Source: Kiritimatiellia bacterium (GTDB lineage: Bacteria > Verrucomicrobiota > Kiritimatiellia > CAIQIC01 > Lenti-01). Taken from it: DNA of 5,839 nucleotides. Shown piece by piece: positions 1-5,721 of this stretch. The notes under the pieces are model-generated. The model saw nothing but the letters and a program-made list of their open reading frames with translations, was not told the origin of the DNA and did not search any database. The stretch spans positions 1 through 5,839 of the forward strand of contig JAHDSS010000275.1 in the NCBI GenBank assembly GCA_018432565.1. The letters are read 5' to 3'. The position numbers and the translations under genes are program-made. Within the stretch, counting starts at the first letter, position 1; each line of letters opens with the position of its first letter.

Positions 1-145
1 GGCGGTACTGGCGCAGGCGGAACATGGCTTCGGCCCACTTGAGATAGCGTTCATAGCGGTAGGGGGCCAGTTCCTCGGAGCGGGTGTAGCACTCGTGGGC
101 GGTTTTCCAGTCGCCGAGGAGGGTGTAGAGGACGGCGAGTTTCAC
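1..145 (-). CDS. TPR-repeat protein, partial (runs off left edge; possibly 5'-truncated)
   Basis: Read on the minus strand from a GTG at 145, the frame stays open to the window edge and encodes 48 residues. They contain one clear tetratricopeptide repeat (LYTLLGDWKTAHECY, then SEELAP, matching the TPR pattern of LG-aromatic, A, Y and closing P) and the first helix of a second (LKWAEAMFRLRQY). TPR domains are helical protein-interaction scaffolds, so the partner and exact role cannot be told from this piece. The start is uncertain. No ATG exists upstream in frame, a second GTG lies at 169, neither has a good Shine-Dalgarno, and the frame closes at a TGA at 182-184. The protein therefore begins almost directly inside a repeat, which suggests either a short TPR protein or a gene that lost its 5' end. 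TPR proteins are common in EPS/exosortase loci, which fits the neighbours. The gene is divergent from the PPIase gene. Confidence 0.55.
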   Translation of the reverse strand, partial: MKLAVLYTLLGDWKTAHECYTRSEELAPYRYERYLKWAEAMFRLRQYR

Positions 146-232
146 TGTGGGAGGAAAATAATTATTCACAACGATGCAATATCACTCCATTTCCCCGGTA
201 TCATTCAATAAGTCGATGGACGTTCCCATAAG

Positions 233-264
233 GCGCAACGGTTGCGCAAAGCGTTTAACCGTTG
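233..264. promoter_or_regulatory. Overlapping palindromes in the leader of the PPIase gene
   Basis: Two perfect inverted repeats share sequence. The first is GCGCAAC at 233-239 and GTTGCGC at 241-247, around one base. The second is CAACGGTT at 236-243 and AACCGTTG at 257-264, with CGC-AAA-GCG (245-253) nested inside its loop. They cannot form at the same time in RNA. They lie 50 to 80 bases before the ATG at 314 and outside the chosen coding region. They could be an operator, an mRNA leader hairpin, or the scar of a mobile element. No U-run follows, so a terminator is unlikely. The symmetry is seen directly; the function is inference. Confidence 0.4.
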
Positions 265-313
265 GATCCGCAAGTCGAAACGCAAGCGAACAGGACGAGG
301 GAGGCAGGTACAG

Positions 314-1342
314 ATGAAGGCGATAGACATGGCAGGATTTGCGGTGGCGCTGGCCCTTGCGACGGGTTGCGGCGCGCGGGAAAAGAAAGTGGTGGAACCC
401 TCTCGGACGGAGCAGGATATCGCGATATGGGTGAACGGAGCGGGGATTACTCGAAACGATATCCAATGGGAAACCGCTCGTTTGATGGCCTCTATGCCGA
501 AGACGGAAACGACGGATGAAATGCAATTATGGGTGCGCGGATTTCAGCAGGCGGTGGATAACCTGGTCGTTCGGCAATTGATCCGCTCGGAAATGGCGCA
601 GAATCCGATGGAAATTTCCGCGGAGGAAATGGAGGGGGCGAAAAAGGAAATCGAGGCCAGTTTTGGCGGACAACAAACCCTGAGCGCGCTGGCGTCTTCG
701 TCCATGGTGGCGCTGGACACGCTGGAAGAGAGTATCCGGATGGATCTTTTCAAGAATCGGCAGTTGGCGGATCAGCTGGCCAGGGCCTTGGAAGAAGTGG
801 ATGAGGAGGCGGCGCGCAGCTATTACGTTAGCCATCCGGAAGAATTCCGGACACCGGCTGGGCGTACGGCGTCCCATATTCTGATTCGTTGTCGGGCAGA
901 GGCCTCCCCGGAAGAGTGCGAGCAAGCCCGGCAACAAGCGGAGCAGGTTCGGCAGCGCCTGGTGGAGGGGGCCGATTTCCGGGAAATGGCGGCTGAATAT
1001 TCCGCTTGTCTCAGCCGTCACAGCGGGGGCGATCTGGGTTACGTCCGTCCGGGGCTGGAGGATCCCGAGTTCGAAAAAGCGGTCTATGGCCAGGCCCTCG
1101 GGGAAGTGGGGCCCGTTGTTCGCACGAAGGTTGGGTTCCATGTGATCCAGGCGACCGGTGAACAAGAGGCAAAGGAGACCTCTTTCGATGAAAGCAAAGG
1201 GTGGATTCTGGCGCGGCTGAAAACGAGGGTGCGGCGGAAGCTGGCGGCGGCGTATATTCTGGCCTTGCGCGAGAAAGCGACGATCCGTTTGGCCGGCGAC
1301 TTGGAAAAAGCCGTGGAGGCCAGCCGTGAAGAGGTCCGCTGA
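314..1342 (+). CDS. Parvulin-type peptidyl-prolyl cis-trans isomerase lipoprotein (SurA/PrsA/EpsD-like)
   Basis: 342 residues. It would isomerise peptide bonds before proline in proteins crossing or leaving the cell envelope. The ATG at 314 is chosen because GAGGGAGG (297-304) lies nine bases upstream and a lipoprotein signal follows at once: hydrophobic segment, then ALATGC with Cys19 as the lipid anchor (relaxed lipobox). An upstream TTG at 242 would add 24 very basic residues and spoil the signal. Residues 35-160 are a helical SurA-N-like chaperone part opening with WVNGAGITRNDI. The PPIase domain is about 185-281, with ASHILI (His188), GGDLGY and the closing GEVGPV...GFHVIQ (His276). Cys232 in SACLSRHSGGDLG aligns with the catalytic Cys of Pin1 and Par10, where PrsA-type enzymes usually carry Asp. 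A basic helical tail follows. The last 17 bases overlap the next gene, implying co-translation. The lipoprotein form and polysaccharide neighbours recall EpsD-family PPIases of EPS loci (inference). Confidence 0.9.
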   Translation: MKAIDMAGFAVALALATGCGAREKKVVEPSRTEQDIAIWVNGAGITRNDIQWETARLMASMPKTETTDEMQLWVRGFQQAVDNLVVRQLIRSEMAQNPMEISAEEMEGAKKEIEASFGGQQTLSALASSSMVALDTLEESIRMDLFKNRQLADQLARALEEVDEEAARSYYVSHPEEFRTPAGRTASHILIRCRAEASPEECEQARQQAEQVRQRLVEGADFREMAAEYSACLSRHSGGDLGYVRPGLEDPEFEKAVYGQALGEVGPVVRTKVGFHVIQATGEQEAKETSFDESKGWILARLKTRVRRKLAAAYILALREKATIRLAGDLEKAVEASREEVR

Positions 1343-3212
1343 TTTCGGCGGCAGGTCTTTGTCGGGTTGGGGCCAGGGGTGGATTCCGGGGAAAGCGATT
1401 TGGCTGGGCGTGCTGGGGATGGCGATGGCGCCGGCCGCACCGGGGGCATCCTATTTCGCATGGACGGCGCGGGGGGTGACGTGGCATGGCAACGCGAACG
1501 TGGAGACACCGGCGTGGCCCGAGGACGGCATTCTGAACGAATCTCCTGTGGTTTGGCAGCTGATCGGCTCGCCCGATGCCGTCGCCGATCCGCCGGATCT
1601 GGCGAATCCGGCCGGGGGCTATGTCGGCGGGGGGGACGTGGTCTGGGCCGTGCGCCATTTTGCGCTGGGCGATTCGACGAACGAGGAGGGAACTTGGGAG
1701 GCCGGGTTGTATTCCGCCGGAGCGTTGCGGACCACGCTTGTCGCGGGTCATGATCACGATGACGGTGCGCCTTGGTATGTGTACCAGCGAATTTTTCAGG
1801 CCCGGGCCGGCGAAGTTGCGGCCGGCACGTGGTATTACGAGTCCAGTCCGGTCCGCGTCACTCGGGATGCCTGTCAAGACATGGGCATGCCCGTCTATAT
1901 CGGCTCGGCGGCCTATCGGCCGGCTCTGATGCCGGATCGGCAGGTGGTCGCGGCCTGGGGTGCGGGCGGCGGCGGCGGCAAGGCCACGACCACCGGCAAC
2001 AATGCCGGCGGCGGCGGCGGCGGCGGCGGCTACGCCAGAAGTTCGATCGCCGTGACGCCCGGTTCGACGCAGACCGTGACGGTCGGCATCGGCGGGACGG
2101 CGGCGACCGCCGGCGGCGCGTCCTGGTTCGGTTCCACCGGCACCGTGTACGGCGCGGGCGGGAGCGCCGGCGGGGAAGGGGCCGCGGTCGGGGCGGGCGG
2201 CAGCGCCAACGTCGGCAATCTGGCCACCTATGCCGGCGGCACGGGCGGCGAAGGGATGACCACGGGGGTGCTGGTGCTGGTTGGCCTGCTGGCCAGCGCG
2301 TTCAACGACCGCGCGCTGGGTATTCTCGTGCTGGCCTTTTTGCTGGCGGCCTATACGGTGGTGCGCCATCTGGCCGACATCGAATTGCGCGAGAGCGGCC
2401 AGGTGGTGTTGCAGGGCTTGGCGCGCCCTGTGCGGCGCAACAAGACGTTGCTGGCCTACATCGTCGGCGACGGCATCGTGCTGGGCTTGGCGGTTTTGCT
2501 GGGTTTGGCGCTGCTGGATGCGCAGGACGGTGTGCGGAACTGGCCCCTCAAGCAGGCCTGGCTGCGCGCCGCGCCGCTCGACGTCGTCGTGCCGTTTGTC
2601 TTTTTGCTGCTGGCGAAAGCCTATTCGCGGGTGTGGTATCTCGCCCGCGTGTCGGAATACGCCGCCACCGGCTTGGCGGTCGTGGCGGGCTATGCCGCCG
2701 TCTTCGGCCTGCGCCTGCTGGGCATCCGCGACGGGGGCGGGACCGTCCAATGGGCCCTGTATTACCTCCTCTTGGCCGGCACCGCGGGCCCCGTCATCGT
2801 GATGACCCGCGCCGCCCTGCGCGTGGTGCAGGATTTGATGCCGCACCTGTTGCGCGGCACGGCCGCCGGCGGCTCGCCCCCGGCCCGCGCGCTGGTGTGC
2901 GGCGCGGGCTACCGCACCACGCTGTTTTTGCGCCAAGTCGCCTACGGCGCCCGCGACCGCGTGCCGCTGGACGTTGTGGGCATCGTCAGCGACGACGCGG
3001 CCATCACGGGCCACTACGTCCACGGCATGCGCGTGCTGGGCACCTGCCGCGAACTGGCCGCGCTCGTCGTCCAGCACCGCATCGACGTCCTCTATTTGGT
3101 CGAGCCCATCGCCGCCGCCGAACTGGAGCATCTCCGCGAGTCGTTGAAAATCTTCGCCGTCCGCCTGGTCTGCTGGGACGTCGTCGAGACGGAACTTCCG
3201 CTGCATGCGTAA
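1326..3212 (+). CDS. Chimeric ORF: exported glycine-rich protein fused to membrane tail and Rossmann domain of a polysaccharide-synthesis protein
   Basis: 628 residues, one open frame from GTG 1326, with GGAGG at 1315-1319 six bases upstream inside the PPIase gene. Residues 1-41 look like an export signal (basic start, hydrophobic core 24-36, cleavage near 37-41). Residues 42-205 are an unrecognised Trp/Gly-rich extracellular part. Residues 207-310 match glycine-rich domains (AAWGAGGGGG, eight Gly, SIAVTPGSTQTVTVGIGG, SWFGSTGTVYGAGG). From about 311 the character changes abruptly. Hydrophobic segments at about 314-346 and RHLADIELRESG resemble the end of a WecA/MraY-type sugar-phosphate transferase. 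Segments at 374-397, 420-431, 445-465 and 476-494 with AYSRVWYLARVSEY resemble the membrane part of CapD/FlaA1 proteins. Residues 520-628 are a CoA-binding-like Rossmann domain (LVCGAG, VVGIVSDD, VHGMRVLGT). MraY catalytic motifs (DDxxD, HHR) and any epimerase domain are absent, so enzymatic activity is unlikely. It is a genuine fusion, a deletion product or an assembly error. Confidence 0.7.
   Translation: MKRSADFGGRSLSGWGQGWIPGKAIWLGVLGMAMAPAAPGASYFAWTARGVTWHGNANVETPAWPEDGILNESPVVWQLIGSPDAVADPPDLANPAGGYVGGGDVVWAVRHFALGDSTNEEGTWEAGLYSAGALRTTLVAGHDHDDGAPWYVYQRIFQARAGEVAAGTWYYESSPVRVTRDACQDMGMPVYIGSAAYRPALMPDRQVVAAWGAGGGGGKATTTGNNAGGGGGGGGYARSSIAVTPGSTQTVTVGIGGTAATAGGASWFGSTGTVYGAGGSAGGEGAAVGAGGSANVGNLATYAGGTGGEGMTTGVLVLVGLLASAFNDRALGILVLAFLLAAYTVVRHLADIELRESGQVVLQGLARPVRRNKTLLAYIVGDGIVLGLAVLLGLALLDAQDGVRNWPLKQAWLRAAPLDVVVPFVFLLLAKAYSRVWYLARVSEYAATGLAVVAGYAAVFGLRLLGIRDGGGTVQWALYYLLLAGTAGPVIVMTRAALRVVQDLMPHLLRGTAAGGSPPARALVCGAGYRTTLFLRQVAYGARDRVPLDVVGIVSDDAAITGHYVHGMRVLGTCRELAALVVQHRIDVLYLVEPIAAAELEHLRESLKIFAVRLVCWDVVETELPLHA
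2007..2030 (+). repeat. (GGC)8 triplet microsatellite coding for eight glycines
   Basis: Eight uninterrupted GGC codons encode Gly228-235 in the glycine-rich domain of the chimeric gene. Unit changes keep the frame, so slippage would alter only the length of the glycine run. Such tracts are also hard to sequence and assemble, which matters because the doubtful junction lies about 230 bases downstream. Confidence 0.9.
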
Positions 3213-3226
3213 AGATGGAAAAACGT

Positions 3227-3302
3227 CGGCTCACCCAGAGGGTGCGCCCTACCTGGGCCGTTCCGAGGATTTAGGGTAGGGCGAGGCGTTCCTGCCGAGC
3301 CG
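3227..3302. repeat. Intergenic palindromic element with cloverleaf (four-way junction) pairing
   Basis: Four perfect stems lie end to end. The closing stem is CGGCTC (3227-3232) with GAGCCG (3297-3302). Arm 1 is ACCC/GGGT around AGA (3233-3243). Arm 2 is CGCCCTACC (3245-3253) with GGTAGGGCG (3275-3283), nine base pairs around 21 bases. Arm 3 is GGC/GCC around six bases (3285-3296). Only one base separates arm 1 from arm 2 (3244) and arm 2 from arm 3 (3284). The element fills the gap between the chimeric gene and the glycosyltransferase. It resembles REP-like or non-autonomous mobile palindromes, or could be a structured RNA in the 5' leader of the next gene. It is not a tRNA: the arm sizes and conserved tRNA bases do not fit. 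No U-run follows, so a classical terminator is unlikely. Confidence 0.6.
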
Positions 3303-3320
3303 GGCTGTTCAATTCCGCAA

Positions 3321-4490
3321 ATGACGCAACCAAAATCCAATCCAAACGCAACGCTGCTGGTCAACGCGCTGTCGGTGACCAACGTCAGCGGGTGGCACGT
3401 GCTGCTGGGACACATGGACCGCGTCGCGGAGGAATTGCGCGGCCGCGTCCGCCTCGTGGTCGTGTGCCGCTCCGAGATGGCCGCGTTGCGCGCGGGGCTG
3501 GGCGATCGCGCGGACTTGGAAATCGCACCGGCCGCCACGCACGGCTGGTTGGCGCGCGCGCTGTGGGAGCGCGCGCATCTGGCGGGGCTGGTCCGGAAGC
3601 ACGCCGCCTTTGCCTACTTCACGCCCAGCGGCCTCGCCGCGCACGGGCTGGACGTGCCGCAAATCGTCTTTTGCCAGAATCCGTGGGCGCTGGTACCGGC
3701 CGCGCGGCGCTGGCACGACGCTCCCAAGGCCTGGCTCCAGCGCCGGGCCTACCGTCGGGCGATGCGCGCGGCCGATGTCTTGGTATTCAATTCCCGCTAT
3801 ATGCAGGAAGCCTATCGCGCCAATGCCGGATTTCAAGAAAAGCGCGGGCTTGTGGTCTATCAGGCCGCGGCCGACGCCACCCGTGCGCGTGCCGCCGCGG
3901 CGGCGGGCATTCCGCGCAAGCCCGGCCAAATCCTGTGCACGTCGGTTATGGCTCCGCACAAGAATGCGGAAACCCTCGTACGCGCGTTGCGCGAGGTGCG
4001 CACGGCTTGCCCCGAGGCGCGGCTCGTGTTCGCCGGCTCGTGGCCCGATGCGGCCTACGAGCGGAAAATCCGCGCGCTGGTCGCCGCGCTGGGTATGGAC
4101 GCCGCCGTGGAATTCGCCGGGTTCGTCGAGCGCGAAGCTCTCGACCGCCTCTATGCCGAGTCGCGCGTATTTTGCCTGATGAGCCGCTGCGAGTCCTTCG
4201 GCATCCCTGCCGTCGAGGCGCAGCTTTTCGGCACGCCGGTCGTCAGTTCCACCGTCTGCGCCATTCCGGAAATCTGTGGCCGGGGGGGGGTGTTTTGCGA
4301 TCCCGACGACGTCCCTGGCGTCGCTGCCGCCTTACGGCTGCTGCTGCAAGACGCCGCGGAATGGGCGAGGCTTTCGGCCGCCGCACGGGTGAACGCCGAG
4401 CGATTTGCGTGGTCCCGCTGTTCGCGCTCCCTGGTGGAATGCCTGGTGGAAGTGGCGGAACAGTGTGGCGCATCCCAATTGATTCCGTAG
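3321..4490 (+). CDS. Glycosyltransferase family 4 (GT-B fold), cytoplasmic
   Basis: 389 residues, a usual length for this family. It would move a sugar from a nucleotide-sugar donor to a growing glycan at the inner face of the membrane; donor and acceptor cannot be told from sequence. Residues 1-200 are the variable acceptor half, including VFCQNPWAL (116-124) and ADVLVFNSRYMQEAY (151-165). Residues 203-389 are the donor half, with SVMAPHKNAETLVRAL (Lys214 likely contacts the nucleotide phosphate), FAGF (265-268) and the E-x7-E motif ESFGIPAVE (Glu291, Glu299) followed by FGTPVV, all typical of retaining GT4 enzymes. There is no signal peptide or membrane helix. The ATG at 3321 begins the conserved N-terminal strand (ATLLVNALS), but no convincing Shine-Dalgarno precedes it. 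The cloverleaf element ends 18 bases upstream and may influence expression. A run of nine G after codon 320 could put the C-terminus out of frame by slippage. It probably belongs to the same EPS/O-antigen type locus as the second half of the preceding gene. Confidence 0.9.
   Translation: MTQPKSNPNATLLVNALSVTNVSGWHVLLGHMDRVAEELRGRVRLVVVCRSEMAALRAGLGDRADLEIAPAATHGWLARALWERAHLAGLVRKHAAFAYFTPSGLAAHGLDVPQIVFCQNPWALVPAARRWHDAPKAWLQRRAYRRAMRAADVLVFNSRYMQEAYRANAGFQEKRGLVVYQAAADATRARAAAAAGIPRKPGQILCTSVMAPHKNAETLVRALREVRTACPEARLVFAGSWPDAAYERKIRALVAALGMDAAVEFAGFVEREALDRLYAESRVFCLMSRCESFGIPAVEAQLFGTPVVSSTVCAIPEICGRGGVFCDPDDVPGVAAALRLLLQDAAEWARLSAAARVNAERFAWSRCSRSLVECLVEVAEQCGASQLIP
4282..4290 (+). repeat. 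Poly-G tract (G9) inside the glycosyltransferase gene
   Basis: Nine consecutive G span codons 321-324 (Arg-Gly-Gly-Val), just after the E-x7-E motif. Homopolymeric G tracts in surface-glycan glycosyltransferase genes are a known signature of contingency loci switched by slipped-strand mispairing. Gain or loss of one G would replace about the last 66 residues. The same tract could equally hide a base-calling error, although the present length gives an intact family-like C-terminus. Confidence 0.8.
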
Positions 4491-4501
4491 CCAGCTCTTA
4501 A

Positions 4502-4517
4502 ATGCTCATATGCTCAT
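4502..4517. repeat. Tandem repeat, ATGCTCAT x2
   Basis: Two exact, adjacent copies of an 8-base unit (4502-4509 and 4510-4517) lie directly after the glycosyltransferase stop codon. The spacer is much more AT-rich than the flanking gene. No gene or terminator hairpin is visible here. Confidence 0.8.
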
Positions 4518-4527
4518 AAATGATCGG

Positions 4528-4565
4528 GCGAATAAATAATCAGCGAATAAATAATCTGCGAATTA
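4528..4565. repeat. 15-base AT-rich tandem repeat, about 2.5 copies, touching the IS end
   Basis: GCGAATAAATAATC plus A (4528-4542) is repeated as the same 14 bases plus T (4543-4557). A third partial copy, GCGAATTA (4558-4565), runs straight into the left end of the insertion sequence. The repeat may be a target the element landed in, or a product of slippage during insertion or excision. Confidence 0.8.
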
Positions 4566-4583
4566 CAAGCCAAATGGATCAGG
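4561..4583. repeat. Left terminal inverted repeat of the IS30-family element
   Basis: The segment begins AATTACAAGCC and continues through ATGGATCAG; the last nine bases are exactly complementary to 5813-5821. It lies just beyond the transposase stop codon (4587-4589, TAA on the minus strand). Confidence 0.6.
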
Positions 4584-4586
4584 CGT

Positions 4587-5636
4587 TTAGGCAGCAGCGA
4601 GAACAGCTTCATGGGCAGAGGCTCCTTGTAGGGTTTGGCGGGGAATGGAGTTGATGAAGTTCTGAAGGGCCTGGATGGCGTGGGCCGAGACGCGGCGGAA
4701 GTCGGTGCCCTTTGGATACCAGCGGCGGACATGGCGGTTGGCGTTTTCGACGGAGCCCTTTTCCCAAGCGGCATAGGCATGGGTGTAATAGATCTTCAGG
4801 AGGGCATTGATCTTGGAAAAGAGGGACTCGATCCTGCAGGCGTCGAGGAACTCGCAGCCGTTGTCGGTGGTGATGGAAAGGACCTTCTTCATCTGCCCGC
4901 TGCGGATCAGGCAGCGCAAGGCTCGCAAGACTTCGATCTGATTGATTCGGCGTATTTTGGCGATGAGATAGAAGCGGGTCTGGCGTTCGATCAGGACAAG
5001 CAGTCCGCCTTTGCCATGGACGCCGGAGACGATGGTGTCCATCTCCCAATGGCCGAACTCGGCGCGGGAGGAAAGGTCGGGCCGGTCTTCGATGGACAGG
5101 TTGTCCGGTTTGGGGAGGGCTCGCCGGATGGGCCCGCGCCGTTTGGCCCGCCGCTTGGGATGGTAGGGTGTTTCGCCGTGAAGGATCCCGATGTCACCGT
5201 GGTTGATATGGGCATAGATGGTGCTGACGGCGGGAACGAAGGGCAGTCCTTCGGCGAGCAGTTCCTTGCGTGCATGGGCAGGGGATTTGCGTTCGTCTTT
5301 GACTTTGGTGGCCAGGAGACTGGCCAGGATGTTGGTGAACTGCATGCCCCGGCCCTTATTTTGGGCTCCGGCGTGGATGTTGTCCTGGGCGATATGCTCC
5401 GAGTACTCCCAGTATTCCTTGCCTTTGTGAAGCACCGGTTGGTGGACACGGCCGCGATGTATTTCCCGATGCAGGGTGGAGTACGGCAGGCCGATCTGGT
5501 CGGCCAGTTTCCGCATGGATAGACGCTGGTACGCAGGGAGTTGAAGGTTGTTGTTGTAGGCCATGGCGATTTGCTCGCGGTCTTTGAAGGTTAGATGCTG
5601 GCCGGGGACATGGTGGAGGGTATATACTTTGGTCAA
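4587..5636 (-). CDS. IS30-family transposase (DDE recombinase)
   Basis: 349 residues when started at TTG 5636. It cuts and joins DNA at the element's ends. Residues 14-62 are the N-terminal helix-turn-helix typical of IS30 (HLTFKDREQIA, then SMRKLADQIGLPYSTLHREI), which binds the terminal repeats. A basic linker with PKRRAKRRGPIRR follows at about 160-172. The RNase-H-like catalytic core holds FGHWEMDTIVSG (Asp200), SITTDNGCEF (Asp258) and WEKGSVENANRHVRRW (Glu297 by alignment with NEN of IS30), ending in the family hallmark YPKGTDF. Second Asp to Glu spacing is 38 residues, slightly longer than the 33 usual for IS30, so Glu292 is an alternative. No frameshift or missing residue is seen, so it is probably active. 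TTG is preferred because family proteins begin shortly before the HTH; GTG 5675 (362 aa) is possible. The frame stays open to 5804, but that region is proline/glycine-rich and probably untranslated. A self-complementary leader touches the start. Confidence 0.9.
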   Translation of the reverse strand: MTKVYTLHHVPGQHLTFKDREQIAMAYNNNLQLPAYQRLSMRKLADQIGLPYSTLHREIHRGRVHQPVLHKGKEYWEYSEHIAQDNIHAGAQNKGRGMQFTNILASLLATKVKDERKSPAHARKELLAEGLPFVPAVSTIYAHINHGDIGILHGETPYHPKRRAKRRGPIRRALPKPDNLSIEDRPDLSSRAEFGHWEMDTIVSGVHGKGGLLVLIERQTRFYLIAKIRRINQIEVLRALRCLIRSGQMKKVLSITTDNGCEFLDACRIESLFSKINALLKIYYTHAYAAWEKGSVENANRHVRRWYPKGTDFRRVSAHAIQALQNFINSIPRQTLQGASAHEAVLAAA

Positions 5637-5637
5637 T

Positions 5638-5699
5638 GGGAGTTCTTTCCTTTTGTCGGTTGGTTTTGTGGTCACTCGACATGTACGGATTGAACTCCC
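5638..5699 (-). promoter_or_regulatory. Long-range inverted repeat covering the transposase start
   Basis: GGGAGTTC at 5638-5645 is exactly complementary to GAACTCCC at 5692-5699. On the minus-strand transcript the 3' arm ends one base before the TTG start and covers the ribosome-binding zone (AAGGA lies just upstream). A transcript entering from outside the element would carry both arms and could fold the start away, while one beginning between the arms would not. This is a common way for insertion sequences to limit transposase made by read-through (established for IS10/IS50); its use here is inference. Confidence 0.45.
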
Positions 5700-5721
5700 T
5701 TTTTTCGCGCCGAAATTTCGC

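Noticed and set aside
242..313. TTG start at 242 for the PPIase gene
   Set aside because: It would place 24 strongly basic residues before the lipoprotein signal, falls inside the palindromes, and ATG 314 has a good Shine-Dalgarno.
182..526. 114-codon minus-strand open frame over the PPIase start
   Set aside because: Overlaps the lipoprotein signal and leader, His/Arg/Pro-rich, no domain or ribosome-binding site; its stop only marks the upstream limit of the TPR frame.
1011..3206. 731-codon open frame on the minus strand opposite the PPIase and chimeric genes
   Set aside because: Composition is Arg/Gln/His/Pro-rich low-complexity with no domain, as expected of an antisense frame in GC-rich coding DNA. 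The plus-strand frames show clear domains, start signals and a typical gene overlap.
2256..3212. Separate gene starting at ATG 2256 for the membrane/Rossmann half
   Set aside because: The purine run AAGGG touches the ATG with no spacing, the start would lie within what looks like a transmembrane helix of a larger parent protein, and the upstream frame has no stop. Kept only as a possibility within the chimeric gene.
1772..3274. 500-codon plus-strand open frame in another phase of the chimeric gene
   Set aside because: It is an Arg-rich shadow with no recognisable domain. The overlapping frame contains the glycine-rich, membrane and Rossmann domains.
3227..3302. tRNA gene suggested by the cloverleaf pairing
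   Set aside because: Arm lengths (6, 4, 9, 3), the 21-base loop, and the absence of a T-loop GTTCRA motif and of a normal anticodon arm exclude a tRNA.
4502..4565. CRISPR array suggested by regularly repeated units
   Set aside because: The units are 8 and 15 bases, directly adjacent without spacers, and there are no cas genes.
4635..5522. 295-codon plus-strand open frame opposite the transposase
   Set aside because: Antisense to a well-supported IS30 transposase with intact catalytic motifs. The acidic, Gly-rich translation is a mirror effect and has no known domain.
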